Assembly: GCA_027603945.1 (NCBI GenBank)
Contig: JADIIU010000073.1
Span: forward strand, 1-64,000
Source: Terramyces sp. JEL0728
Lineage: Eukaryota > Chytridiomycota > Chytridiomycetes > Rhizophydiales > Terramycetaceae
DNA: 64,000 nt
Direction: 5' to 3'
The notes under the pieces are model-generated. The model had not been told where the DNA came from, made no database searches, and worked only from the letters and a program-made list of their open reading frames with translations. This document shows positions 10,422 to 21,801 of this stretch, piece after piece. A program made the translations under genes and the position numbers. The stretch's first letter is position 1. Every line of letters starts with the position of its first letter.

Positions 10422-11904
10422 CTATCCTGCCTTTGAAAGAAACAAATTCTCAATACCAAAACGAGAAGTCGGCTGTTCGTTTAGAGTTGGAGACCAGGCT
10501 TGTTGCAAAATTTCAATTACTTGATCCCAGATTTTTTCCTTTGCATCTATAGCCCAAACAGTGTCTAAATGTTCATAGCCCTGCATTAAAAACTACTTAC
10601 TTCTAGAGTATAAATATCACAATGAGCTGGTAAATGGTCGCGCAGATAGTCAACATCCGATAGGTTGTCTGCCTTACCGCAAAATAACGAAATTGAAGTC
10701 GTGATGTGCTTGGTAGGGAATCGCACAGGAGGAGTTGTCGACGGTGTTTGAGTGAACGAGAGTTTGTGCAATTCACCGACATCTGTGTAAGCTGAAAATC
10801 TTCCATGCTCCATAATTTGAAACCAGTGCTATGTAAAAGAATAAATACCACAACTGACTGTACGCTTGTGGGCGAATAAAGGTTTTTGTACAATAATAGC
10901 TGCCGCTCCATCTCTCCCAAATTCTCCATTTTCCATCCAAGACAAAAACCTAAAATATTCTTTATGATCAGTCGTGTATGATCGCTGCGGCACCAAGGTA
11001 GTATTGAATTTGCAATTGTAAAAAAGCCGTTGTTCCCTAGCACATAGTATAGCCCTTGAGGTCCAAATAAACCGAGATAATTGTTCAGTACTGTGTGTTG
11101 TATCTCTGTCGTTAATTTAAGCTACCGTTTGGCTTCATTGCGGGAGCTAATCCAATTACGTGATTAATTTTGTGGTTGAGATCGTCATTCAAGGCGAGGG
11201 CGGCGATTGCTAGGTTATTTGCAACATACCTTGGGCCGATCCTTGGGAAAATCCTATATAAGACACTTTCTCCCTCTTTGTATATGATAGCACATAATCT
11301 ACAACAGCTGGTACATCAAAATTTGCAAGATGGTCAATTGAAAAATCCCAGAATTTCGCGAGATCTTGCTTGTCCTTTAAATTCAAGTGCTCGTGTTTAA
11401 AAGAATATTCCGTTCCTCTGGCATTACCCAACCATACATCAAACCCTGCATCGGCAAGTACAAAAGCTAAACTAGACTCTGGATTGGACGCAACAAACAT
11501 ATCACTTGAATTTGATAATCCGTGCCACACAATTACTGGGTAATTTGATGGTGTGGGATGAATCTGGTTTCTACTGTATGGTATACGCTGCAGGCCAATA
11601 TGGTATCCGTCTCTAGTGATTACATTATGCTCTTCACATGGATATCCCCAGTATTTGATTATGTTTGGTGCACCCTTGATTTTTAGTAGATCTGAGGTGT
11701 TCCTCAACTTTTCAACCCTAATTTTTAATGTTGATATTACATTCTCTGGGAAAGAAATCCCAAGCCCCTCCCACCTGATAATCCAGAGTGGAACTTGCAC
11801 AGACAACGTGAAAGGTGCAGATATCGTGCCGATTAGATCATAGATACTGCAGATTCGATGAAAAGCTGGATTGCCTGTTGGAATTATACAGTCCGACGCG
11901 CCAT
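10422..11904 (-). CDS. Acid lipase / steryl ester hydrolase (alpha/beta hydrolase)
   Basis: About 459 residues of the lysosomal acid lipase / yeast Tgl1-Yeh family, which hydrolyses steryl esters and triacylglycerols at membranes or lipid droplets. Visible: an N-terminal hydrophobic anchor, the AB-lipase region (VITRDGYHIGLQRIP), the oxyanion HGLSNSSD, GFDVWLGNARGTEYS, the nucleophile elbow GFSQGSAQ and the catalytic Asp/His region (FCGKADNLSDVDYL, then GYEHLDTVW). Introns of 20 nt: 11210-11229, 11106-11125, 10829-10848, 10581-10600. The start is less sure: a 7-base first exon at 11904 plus a 23-nt intron (11875-11897) keeps the frame open, and no other in-frame ATG exists upstream of the domain. 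Confidence 0.85.
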
Positions 11905-12042
11905 ATTTTTGATCTTGGCAGTGCCGGATATCCGCCGTTTAGCTCAACCACTTGCAAAATGGCAAGCTCCGCACTCTTAATAGATCTCTCAAAATGTTTA
12001 TCACGGAAAACAATATCAAAAAGACTGTAAATTATTATTAAT

Positions 12043-12876
12043 CTACAACTCAGTTTCAAGATCTGGGGCTTCAAATCCCTCTTCAGTCTACATCAAACAA
12101 TATTTACCTTGTACATTATGTTTTGGACATCTTTGAGGGCTGCATCCAAATTAGCGTCGATGCCCCCTTCGACACGGGATTGTATATAAACTTCAATCTC
12201 CCTCAATTTTCCAAAGTAGAATTCTCTTTCCTTTTCTACTTGATCGACAGTTATCTGATTATTCATCAAATACCTTAAGCTCGTTTACTTGGAGTGTAAG
12301 GTCATTTGCAACCTTTTGGTACTCATCAATTAGATCTCGATGAGTATTAGGACCGGCAGCAGCGGCAGCAGCAGTTTTTGGAGTTTTCAATAAGCGGACT
12401 GGCTTTGGTGGTTCATTAACAGAGTTGTTTGAAAGTGATTTCTGGTATGGTTTTGCAGGACTGGCAACCTTTTTCTTCAAACCTCCAGTAGTTTTTGGAT
12501 CGTAACTCCCGCCGGGATAATACTGGTCCCAGAATCTATGTAAATATCAAAAGTACTTTTTAATCCACTGAACAAACTCCAAATTGTCTTGAAATTTGCA
12601 TTTAATTAAGCGTTCCACTGGGATCGCGTTGTCAATTTTGTGTTTATCAAATACGGCTTGTAATATTTTAAAGTTTGCGACATACTCCCATTCATGTTTG
12701 GCGTTGAATTTTACTTTTGAAAGAGGGACCTTGTTGTTAATGAAAAATACGTCTCTAAAGACTGAATCCATAATCAAACAGTGGGCGGCTCCAGTTCCAA
12801 ACTGCTCCACCTTTGTGTAGTTATGCTGGGAAAGATCGTTGTACCAAGCGAGTAACTCTGTTCTAGATTCCGACAT
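12043..12876 (-). CDS. EB1/Bim1 microtubule plus-end-binding protein
   Basis: 257 residues. The N-terminal calponin-homology domain (residues 1-120: MSESRTELLAWYNDL, NFKILQAVF, FQDNLEFVQWIKKFWDQYY) binds microtubule plus ends. It is followed by a basic Ala/Pro/Ser-rich linker with an Ala run and the EB1-type coiled coil (residues about 175-235, ending YFGKLREIEVYIQ). The tail reads EEGFEAPDLETEL, so it lacks a clear terminal EEY/F motif. Introns: 12536-12556 (21 nt), 12255-12273 (19), 12088-12107 (20). The recovered junctions give family-perfect joins such as KKFWDQYYPGG and NELKITVDQVEKER. Confidence 0.93.
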
Positions 12877-13003
12877 TAGATTAGAAGGTTGCAGAACAAA
12901 AAAATCAAATTAAATTTCAGCACCAGGAATGAAAACTCAGGTATCGGTAGATGTGATCTGCAGGTACGCATTTATTATAATGAAAAGATAGTCTTGTCCG
13001 AAT

Positions 13004-14422
13004 CTAACTGGACACTTGAATGACGGTTTTCATAAATGTGGAATCACCTTCAAAGAGCTTTATGATTCCACCATGGGCATCTCTTTCTTTCGCCTTTTCA
13101 TAAGACTGGACTGTAAATTCAAATTTGGGATGCGACTTTAGCAATTGGACAACTTCAAAGTTATCTGTCCCAACAGCAACAAGCAGCGCAAATCCTTTTC
13201 CTGCATTAGGGTCAATTCTTTTGTCCGCCAGTAATAGCTTGATTGCCTCCAATTTGCCTCTCCCGCATGCTGCTGCCAGAGGGAATCCATCTCTACAATT
13301 CACATCAATGTTCAAAGGAAGTAAGAGTTCGATTACTTTGTAGTGTCCTTTTTCACACGCCAGCCGTAATGGTTCGTTGTCATCGCAAGTAGTATCAACC
13401 CTTCCGTCCTCAATCAACTGCTTTACAATTTCATAGTGGTTAAAGTTACAGGCATATTTAAATGAAGTATTCATGTTTGCGGTAGGATCAGCTCGTCCAT
13501 CTTTCAAAAGTAGTTCCACTACCTTAGAGTGCCCTTTAGCACACGCTTCTTGAATAGCAAAGTCACCTTCATCTTTCGGGTCAACCCTTGCATCTTTAAG
13601 TAGCAGATCCACTATTTCGTGGTAATCATTTGCCGCAGCTTGTCTTATACATTCATTTCGAATTGCAGAAGGGTCTACCCTTTGATCTCGAAGTAATATT
13701 CTGACAATTTCAGTATGACCAAAGGAGCATGCTTGGCGAATTGCTGCATTATCGCCTGAAAACGGAAATACATTCTTCATTGAATAAAGCTTACTGAATA
13801 TGCCCACATGTCCTCCTTTTGCTGCCATAATCAGTGGCACATTATTCTTGCATGCAGGATCGACTCTTGGATCTGCAACAAGCACATCAAATATCTGCTC
13901 GTCTCCTCCAGTCGCGACATTTATAATTGCCCGATTATCCATTTCCGAAGGGTCAATATTGAATTTGGTTTGCAGATGCATAAATAGTTTGTATAATCCA
14001 TGTTTGCAACATCCAGAATAAATCAACGAAATCTCGGAAGGAGTTAGTTTTGGCTCCAAGTAATTAAACAGCTTGTGGATGGTGTCCAATTCCAGGGTAG
14101 AGTCGTTTACAGACCAGGATAAAATGGTTGATTTCTTTTGTCCCAAGGAAGTGCCAGGGTTCAAAATTATACCTCCAACTTGGTTGTTGCATTTCTTTCC
14201 CAGCAAATATTTGAAATTGGCGTCATCCAGCATATCCGTATTGAAAAGCATTACTGTCGACGGGTCCTTACATTTAACATGCTTGATTGATTCCTTGAAC
14301 ATCTTTGGATTTAAAACTGGAAACGGAAGCGTAATTTTTATGGCATACACGAGGTTGTAGTATTCCAGAATAGTTAGATGTTTAACCACCTCCTGAATCT
14401 CCAGAGCTATTTTTTCAATCAT
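13004..14422 (-). CDS. Ankyrin-repeat protein
   Basis: About 472 residues from the first in-frame ATG (MIEKIALEIQEVVKHL); the open frame runs a further 78 bp upstream to 14500 without an ATG. The C-terminal two thirds hold eight or more ankyrin-type repeats, with recurrent motifs such as ACAKGHSKVVELLLKDGRAD and GHTEIVRILLRDQRVDP. The N-terminal 130 residues show no recognised domain. Ankyrin arrays of this type, with DxRVDP between repeats, are common and multicopy in chytrid-like and protist genomes. A partner cannot be inferred. It lies just downstream of CFAP57 on the same strand and is intronless. Confidence 0.8.
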   Translation of the reverse strand: MIEKIALEIQEVVKHLTILEYYNLVYAIKITLPFPVLNPKMFKESIKHVKCKDPSTVMLFNTDMLDDANFKYLLGKKCNNQVGGIILNPGTSLGQKKSTILSWSVNDSTLELDTIHKLFNYLEPKLTPSEISLIYSGCCKHGLYKLFMHLQTKFNIDPSEMDNRAIINVATGGDEQIFDVLVADPRVDPACKNNVPLIMAAKGGHVGIFSKLYSMKNVFPFSGDNAAIRQACSFGHTEIVRILLRDQRVDPSAIRNECIRQAAANDYHEIVDLLLKDARVDPKDEGDFAIQEACAKGHSKVVELLLKDGRADPTANMNTSFKYACNFNHYEIVKQLIEDGRVDTTCDDNEPLRLACEKGHYKVIELLLPLNIDVNCRDGFPLAAACGRGKLEAIKLLLADKRIDPNAGKGFALLVAVGTDNFEVVQLLKSHPKFEFTVQSYEKAKERDAHGGIIKLFEGDSTFMKTVIQVSS

Positions 14423-14615
14423 TTGCGATATTGCGTAACGAGTGTATTTAAGGCAAGCAAGTGTTTGGCCGGAAAAAGAATTTCCGACAAAAGACACCAA
14501 AGCGGATTTCTTAAAAAACAGGGGTTTATTTAAATCAGCGACTGCACTTGGTCTATTTACAACTCTGTAGAGACTTTACCAGGATCTCCAGATAAAGGCG
14601 GGAAAGAGCCTTTGA

Positions 14616-17600
14616 TTAAAATAATTTACCCTCCATGCCTGAATGTCCAGCAGAAAGATTAGAGCCCCTATTATTCTTCAATCCGACTTCAAGCGCCTTT
14701 TCCTTTTGCTTGATTATTTGAATATCGCGTCTTAGATGATTGATTTCAGATATCAAGACAACGTTTTCTTGCATGATTCGAACATTATCCATCTTGTGCA
14801 TAACTTGGTCCTTACTCTGCTTCTTGCGCAATGAAGTGACTGTACGTTCAAGGTACTCTCTTTGACGAGCATATTCCTGTTGAGGATCAGTATCGTTAAT
14901 TGTTTCTTCTTTAATGGAAGCTTCAATGCAGTACTTGTGGTACAACTTTTTCAAAGCAGACTTTAGTAGTTTTGGTTCTTGAATATACTGAATGCAGTCT
15001 TGTAAGTCTACTTTGAATCGCTGACGTTAATTTAAAAAGTACTCTGATTAGAGAAACTCCATTTTGAACTGCGATTCTTTCGTTTTGCACTTCCTTTTCG
15101 GAAGCACGCAGCTTTAATTTCAGATCGGCAATAGCAAGTTCCAATTCACTTGTAGCGCGATGGTAGTTTTCCAACTCAATATCCATATCTTTAATTTGCT
15201 GGGTCATTCCTTTGATATCCCTTTCTCTTGGCTCAATTTGCTTCTTTAATTCTTTGATTTTGTAATCCAAAACGAATTTGAATTTTTCCAATTCCTGGTT
15301 CTTTTTCTTCAAGTCGTAAATTCGTTTTTCCTTGTCTTGGATCGTTTCATCTCTTTCGTGAATCTAATTTAAACCAGTATTACTTCTTTTTTTAAACCAG
15401 CGATATCTTTTTCAAGGGACTTGATTACTGAGTGTAGTTTCTTTTCTTCATTGTACATTTTAGAGATTTCTCCTTTGTGTGTATCAATTTCGCCTTGGAG
15501 CGTATTGAATTTTTTTCTCATGATTCCATTTTCTCCTTTCAATCTCAGCACAATTTCTCTTTCGTCTTTCAATTTCTTTTCATAGCGGTGCCTTAATTCA
15601 ATAATTTCAGCGTCGGCATCTTGTTCAGTTTCTTTGGAAGTCTCCTCGTATTCCAGCAAATGCCTCTTGATTTCTTCTTGCAACTATATTAAATTAATAT
15701 ACTTGATCCATCTCGTTTTGCTTTTCCTGCAATCTTTGTTCAAAATGCTTGTTTAATTCTTCCAAGGCGGTATTTTTGGATTGCTGCATTTCGCGCATTT
15801 GATGTTCCCATTGGTCTTGCAGTTCAGCAGTTTTAATTTGCAATTCTTGATACTTGTCGTATTCTGCCATCAACTTTACATTTTGGCTGTTTTCCATATC
15901 AAGCAAATCCTTGGAATGTCGCTCTTTTTCCTCTGCCATTTCCTCTTCATGCCTCAATTCCTCCTTTTCCTTGTCGGTTCGCAAAACAGTCGAGGTTATT
16001 TTCAAAGTCTCGATTTCTTGCATGAATTTCTCTGTCACTTGCTTGATCTTTTCACTAAAATTCATATCTTTTAGTCTGAGCTGATACTCATTTTCCATTT
16101 TCAGCTCTTCAACTCTAGTTTTTAGTTCAGACATCATTGAGTTTTTCTCTTCCAAGTCTGATTTAGTAACAAGAATCTATATTTAGTTTGTGTGTACTTC
16201 ATCAGCGTGTATAATTTCTCGTTCTCTTTTCATGGAACGACCTTCTTTGTCGTAGATTTTGAAAATGTAGAAACTGCCGTCTTCCGAAACCGAGAATAGA
16301 TATTGATCATCGTAGCTGATAGATAACCTTGAAACAGGCGAGGAGTGCGCTTGGTGTTCTTGGAACGAACCTGCGTCATTTTGCGTAAACGGATACTTCA
16401 TTGATCGAATTGCGCCATTGGCAGTACCAACAAACATCATCTTTCCAGAATGTGACAACAAAACTTGAGTGAGCACCGTTTCCGATTCCAATTCTCTTAC
16501 AATTTGTCCATCGGCAATTTCTTTGAGTGTCTTGTCATTACCAACAGCATAGATAATTTTAGCGTCTGAAGTCATACAGCAGCAAGAGTAACTGCATGAT
16601 TTTAAAATACTTTCACTTTCTCTTTTTATACCTTGCCCTTGATGCCCGCTCATGTCTTTGAGCGACCATTCGTAAATTGCACCGTCAGTACCTGCAGTAA
16701 TGATTTTTGAATCGTCGAATGTCCAGTAAATCGAGCGTACTTTGCCATTATGTCCCTTTAGGTTGCCTAGATTTTCAAAATTCCATGTCGAGTATATTTG
16801 CACAGAGTTTCCAGATACAGCCGCAAAGTACTGCCCGCCATTAGAAAACCGACACTATATTAATAAATATCACTTCTTTGCAGCCTCTGATTGTAAATTC
16901 TCTAAATGGTCTGATATCATCAATGAGCAAATTCATGATTCGCAGCTTATCATTGAATCCAACAAGGATGTAAAGCCCACTAGGGTGTATAGCAACAGAA
17001 AAAGATTCTTCGGAGAAATACTTTACCAATTCGGATGTATTTTCAGTGTAGTTCCACACACGTACAGATCGATCAGTAGAACAAGTAACAACCAATGGTT
17101 TTCTGATGCAGGTATCCATGCCAGTAACCTGTCCATGATGAAACGGCTGAGAGAATATTTCCATTTTGCTTTCTTCGCCTTTAACGTCGGCACTGGATAG
17201 CGGACAGTAGTATATTTGCGAGTTTGTTGTTGAGCAAACAAAGTAATCTTCGGCTGGGTTTATAGCTATTTTAGCTATCGGCTGTTGTTCATCTGGTAAA
17301 CTAAATTCTCTAGCTTTTCTATATGCATCTTTGTTTACTATTTGCTGCTGTTGTTGTAGCAATGCCGCATTTTCTTCTTTATCGTACAGGGATACTCTAC
17401 CACTGTGACAGCCAATCAAGATACCTTTTGTGCTGTTTATCATTATGTTGATTGCAGATGGTAATTGACTGATGGTGTGAGTTAGTTCAAATTTCAATTC
17501 TCCATTCATTTCAAAGATCATTAGTTTGCCATCTTCAGTCCCACAGCCAATTCGTTCATCAGGCAACCAACAATGAGTCAATACATTTCGCTGTTCAATT

Positions 17601-18267
17601 TTGGGAGCTGCTACTAATTTCAATGCGTTTTCAGCGTATCTAAATATTTTAAATATTCCATTTCCTATAACTGACATTAGAGTGTTATCAGTAGGATTCA
17701 TCAGGCATTGGCAAACTGTAGTTCCAAGTAGCGATTCTTTTTGTTCTTTTGGAGTAGCGACGATTGCTGCAGCGTTCTTTTCCGCATTAACTGTTTTTGT
17801 AGAAGCGAGTATCTTGCTCTTTTCCCAAGACCAGAAATGCATTAGCCAATCCGGACCGGCAGTTTGAGTGACAATGAATTTTGAATCCGAAGAGAATGAC
17901 ATTGATATTACTTCCTATATTAGAGAAAAGTACTTTTGCATCCATGTCAGGGAAATTCATAGTCTTTCTTTTCCTCATTGTGCTTAATTCATGAAACACG
18001 ATGATTGGTTTCTTTCCTTGTTCAGCAATAGCCAGCCATTTTTTGTTTAATGACAATGCGATGCTAGTAATAGATTCTGACTTTTCAGAAAGATGGATAA
18101 ACCTTTGTAATTTGCTTTCGTGATTGTAGAGAATAATGTTTGATCCAGATGGATACATTACCGTGTGTTCATCCACAAAGGATAGGTTTCCTGTTGTCTC
18201 TGTTCGTAGACCGAATGCATGTCTTTTTAAGTTGGTTTTACCTGTATTCTAAACCTGCGATTGACAT
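14616..18267 (-). CDS. CFAP57: CFAP57, cilia- and flagella-associated WD40/coiled-coil protein
   Basis: 1170 residues, close to the usual length of the family. CFAP57 (WDR65) is an axonemal protein linked to the nexin-dynein regulatory region and inner-arm dyneins. The N-terminal half carries WD40 repeats (for example [24 protein letters not shown] blades) and the C-terminal half is a long coiled coil beginning near [11 protein letters not shown]. The start [17 protein letters not shown] matches the family. Introns: 18223-18241, 17915-17933, 16855-16873 (19 nt each), 16177-16197 (21), 15684-15702 (19), 15364-15383 (20), 15021-15042 (22). All junctions restore conserved sequence, such as [17 protein letters not shown]. 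Its presence implies a flagellate life stage. Confidence 0.93.
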
Positions 18268-18640
18268 TTTGGAAAGACGCGTCTCTTTTTTTCTATTTTT
18301 TGATTGCAGGCTTTATACTTGCTTTCTCTCGCTGTACGCATATTCTGCACAGTTAAATTGAATAATAGCGTCTCAGCATTTCTAACCTAACGATTGTTGT
18401 AAACCAATTCTGCTTCAATCTAATATGCCTGAACTGTAAGCCTCATTAGATCTCCAATAAGCTTGGTTTGAACACAATACTCTCATTGGTCAAAAATAAA
18501 ACACTCTGATTGGTCACTACCATAAATATTATATGGTAGGACTATTTTAGAACATGAGTAAATCACAATAAGATCAGCTACTATATAAAACAGCCAGCAA
18601 TTCAACTAGAGTAAAGTATAATTAATAAATTACATTTATA
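18268..18640. promoter_or_regulatory. Upstream region of CFAP57 with paired GACCAAT boxes
   Basis: No gene is seen here. On the minus strand, facing CFAP57, the motif TGACCAATNAGAGT occurs twice, with the two GACCAAT cores at 18485-18491 and 18509-18515, spaced 24 bp. These resemble CCAAT-box sites. A TATATAAAA stretch lies at 18582-18590 on the plus strand, but no gene follows it. Confidence 0.45.
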
Positions 18641-19014
18641 TTATTCTTCCTTTTGTGGATATAGCCGTTGCTTCAAATTATAGTTTTCCATATGCAAGTA
18701 ATGCATCTGGTCTCTCAACTCCATAATCTCTTGATTTTGCGCTAAATAAACAAAGGTTTACCATTGATGACTTCATTCAGCTTAATGTGGCTCTGATCAA
18801 GTGTCTGTTGTAATTGGTGTATATAATTCCTATCCACAGTTTGAGACCAAGAGATATCGGCTATTATGCGGTTGGCGTGGTCGAGTTGTGATTGCAGAGA
18901 GTGAATTGTCTCATCATCTTCTTGAAATCTGAGTGTTTGACTTGTTTCTGAATCTGAAGATATATTTGTCAGTTTGGATTCGGCAGCTACAAATGCTCTT
19001 CTCTTGCTCTTCAT
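18641..19014 (-). CDS. Small coiled-coil protein
   Basis: 117 residues encoded by two exons with a 20-nt intron at 18742-18761. A basic N-terminus (MKSKRRAFVAAESK) precedes heptad-rich helices running from about residue 33 to 110 (IHSLQSQLDHANRI, HQLQQTLDQSHIKL, IMELRDQMHYLHMEN). No family is recognised. The splice junction joins EVIN to AQNQEIMEL and keeps the heptad pattern. It lies upstream of CFAP57 on the same strand. Confidence 0.65.
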
Positions 19015-19133
19015 TTTTTAAAAAGTGAAAAAATGAGGAGCAGAAATTGTCACTTGCAACTATTGGTATTATTATTTTATACGCAGCTGCGGAAAAGAGA
19101 TTAAAAAATTGCGCTAGTTGTAATTGTATATTA

Positions 19134-19715
19134 CTATGCCCAACTGTGGAAAAGAGTTTCCAGAGAAATACAAAACAACAGGGGACTGGTACCAATATCT
19201 TGTTTACTGATTGTTTGGATTGAATACCAAATCAGTATTCCAATGTAAATGAATCCTCTAGACAAGCACAGCAAATGGTTCTTTGTGTTTTTCATTCTGA
19301 TACTATTTAAAATGTAATAATAAGCAATCAGAATGAATAGAGCAAAATCTCTACATTCGGAAACCAATGGCTCTGGATATACTTGCGCCTATTGTGAGTA
19401 TAATTGTACCTAGGTTAGTTGTACTAATACCTTGATTAGTTGTAATTATACCTGGGATACAGATACCTTTAGAAAACACAAGTCTAATACTACTTTACCA
19501 ATACTGATTATATAAAAAGAATATTTAGTTGATATTAAATCCAATGGAATAGTACTAGTAAACGCAAACTGAACATTTAAATAGTCCGACAAGAATAAAT
19601 TGATGATTTGTAATCCTGCTGCTAATTTGACTAGATTCCGTTTGGTCAGCGATTGTCCCAGGATCAACAAACTAACATAATTAAATACAAAAAACATTGT
19701 AAAAATAATATTCAT
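19134..19715 (-). CDS. Small multi-pass membrane protein with composite intron
   Basis: 167 or 172 residues, depending on whether the first 15 bases after the exon 1 end (19452-19466) are spliced out. The start ATG gives MNIIFTMFFVFNYVSLL; about four to five transmembrane segments follow, two in exon 1 and two or three in exon 2 (FALFILIAYYYILNSI, GFIYIGILIWYSIQ). Exons are separated by 63 or 78 bases, both multiples of three, containing consecutive intron-like units (see the repeat entry). No family is recognised, but the size and topology are similar to the protein at 21163-21594, so they may be distant paralogues. It shares a 67-bp divergent promoter with the Rmd1 gene. Confidence 0.6.
19389..19466 (-). 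repeat. Tandem array of intron-like cassettes
   Basis: Read on the minus strand the interval divides exactly into GT...AG units with nothing between them: 19452-19466 (15 nt), 19431-19451, 19410-19430 and 19389-19409 (21 nt each). The second and third units agree at 17 of 21 positions and share the block TACAACTAA, which looks like the branch site. Units three and four each contain an in-frame stop, so at least 63 nt must be removed to express exon 2. All other introns in the window are 19-22 nt, so this looks like one intron duplicated in tandem. Confidence 0.7.
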
Positions 19716-19782
19716 TGTCTTTTTAATGTCGTAATGAGACAATAGTTTAATAGGCAGACTAATGGGCTAAATTAATGATCTT

Positions 19783-20910
19783 ATGGATTCCTCCGTCTTA
19801 GTGTCCTCGATTCCCCATCGTAGTATTCTCATACTTTTTATGCAAAACCGAAATCATAATCAAGAACGACTCCCACAGAGAACAACAAAAACTACACAAA
19901 AATTGGTTTTATTGCCAGGAGAGGATTTATACCAACCAGATGAAGCTCAGACAGAAGCTGAAAAGCTAAACAAGCAAGACAGATCAAATCTACCAAGAGT
20001 CACTTCCTACTGTCTGGCAGAATCATTCAAACTAGAAGAAATATCAAAATATATCACTCATTCACACGGTGTGGCTACAAAACAGTACGACGAATGCTTG
20101 TACTTTTACTATGAAAACCAAGTCAAAGAACGAATGTTTGGTCTAACTCAATCGTACTGTAAACCAGAAGTACTAGACAGAGGAGAAGTATTTATATTCG
20201 ATTACGGAGTAATGGTACTCTGGAATTTCACCGAAACGGAAGAATACAGCTTCCTTCAACATATAAAATCATTTGCAAAGAATTTACAAAAAGTAGAAAT
20301 TGAAGATTTTCATTACCAATATGACTTTAACTGCACTCAACCGAGGATATTTAATGATATGATTACACTGAAAAGCAGCTCGCTATTGATTAAGCTCACT
20401 ATTTCTCATGGATTATCACAATCAGTAAAGTTATCGTTTTTTGAAAATATAATGGAAGAAACTATTGAAAATGCTGGTAATTATTTATTTACTAGTTCCA
20501 CTACCTAAAATGATGGCTGTTTATGGAACCGTGAAAATGAACAGATCGAAAATAATGAAAATTATTGGAAATTTATATACACTAAAGATGAATGTAAACC
20601 TGATATCAAACGTTCTAGGTGCTTTTTATTAACAAAAGATACACCTGAAATGTTTTGGTCTGAACCTGGATTGGAAGGGCTGTACAGTGCGATACGAGTG
20701 TACTTGGAAATATCACAACGGGCACATTTATTAAATAGTAGAGCTGATGTGCTAACTGATTTATTATCTATGCTATCCGACCACTTAAATTCTGATGAAA
20801 TGACTTTTATTACTTGGATTATTATTATTCTTATTTTGATTGCTGTTGTTATTGCTATTGCTGAAGTGTTTGTAAAAATCATTCGTTTGAATGCTGGTTT
20901 TGAAGATTAA
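19783..20910 (+). CDS. Rmd1/DUF155 (YagE) family protein
   Basis: 362 residues. The family includes yeast Rmd1 and Rmd8 and mitochondrial RMND1; members are membrane-anchored with a conserved core and a C-terminal transmembrane helix. Visible: SNLPRVTSYCLAESF, the YDECLYFYYE block, FIFDYGVMVLWNFTETEE and the tail TPEMFWSEPGLEGLY followed by the transmembrane stretch WIIIILILIAVVIAIAEVFV. Introns: 20477-20495 (19 nt) and 20619-20638 (20 nt), restoring NAVPLPKMMAVYGTVKMNR and NVLDTPEMFW. The start at 19783 is the first ATG. The exact organelle cannot be read from the sequence. Confidence 0.88.
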
Positions 20911-21162
20911 ACATTTTTATTTGAATAATAGTTGTTTGTATTCTCTGCAAGAGTTTATTTGTGATTCGGTTGTAACAGTCGCGGCTGCTTGGACACTCGC
21001 CACTCATCTATGTATTGATAGTAAAGTTGTTTCTGGTGATAGGTACCAGAACATTGTTTTTGCGAAAACCTGAAACTTGCAAAACTGTTGATTACCAGTG
21101 AGGCAAGGTAGTATACTTGAAATGGAGCCTGCTGGAATATATCATTAACAAAAACAAATTTA

Positions 21163-21594
21163 TTAAACCAACAGCCCTTGCTTTTCGTATTCATTCCCTT
21201 CAGGCACACTGTATCCCATCACCAAATTAAACAGCTTGTACAAACAAACCGAACTATCAGCCATGACTGCCAACATGAAAACAACACCCTGATTACCATC
21301 ATACACTAAATCTAAAATATAGTACAAAGCAACCAACGAAAACACACTCGACAATACATCTACAACAAAAACACTAGTAACTACCACCCGACTGTACCGT
21401 TTCGAAAGCAAGTACAAGCTGAATACCCCCAACAAAAAATCAATCCCAAGCAAGATTATCGTAACATTGATTTTATGCAAATCCAAGTGTGGTTTGCTAA
21501 TGGCGAAATAAGAGAATACGAGTGAGATTAGTGGTGACAGGATTGACGCTGATAGTGACTGTTTAAAGTAGTATTGTTTATCTGCTTGTAACAT
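21163..21594 (-). CDS. Four-TM membrane protein
   Basis: 143 residues with four predicted transmembrane segments (LSPLISLVFSYFAISK, VTIILLGIDFLLGVFSLYLL, SVFVVDVLSSVFSLVALYYI, FMLAVMADSSVCLYKLFNLV). It starts at an ATG and has no intron. No family is recognised. The protein at 19134-19715 has a similar size and topology. Confidence 0.55.
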   Translation of the reverse strand: MLQADKQYYFKQSLSASILSPLISLVFSYFAISKPHLDLHKINVTIILLGIDFLLGVFSLYLLSKRYSRVVVTSVFVVDVLSSVFSLVALYYILDLVYDGNQGVVFMLAVMADSSVCLYKLFNLVMGYSVPEGNEYEKQGLLV

Positions 21595-21801
21595 TTTTTA
21601 CAACTTTTTTAACGCGTGGATAGTAGATCTGCGTGTCGGACTTTAGATCGGAATATCACTCGCATTCCAGGATGTTTGTTTACTCTCGCATTGGTAGACA
21701 GCAAGAGGAAAGCTTAAATTATTGATCTATCGGCAAATTCGCTGATCAATATGTCTGTGAATTTGCACGCAAAGACATTGGAAGCACATTGTAAAATTTC
21801 T

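Noticed and set aside
11838..12074. Minus-strand frame between EB1 and the lipase
   Set aside because: It overlaps the EB1 3' end (stop at 12043), is in a different frame and has no family similarity; it is a shadow.
13004..14500. Upstream extension of the ankyrin protein to 14500
   Set aside because: The upstream segment has no ATG and no similarity; the first ATG is at 14422.
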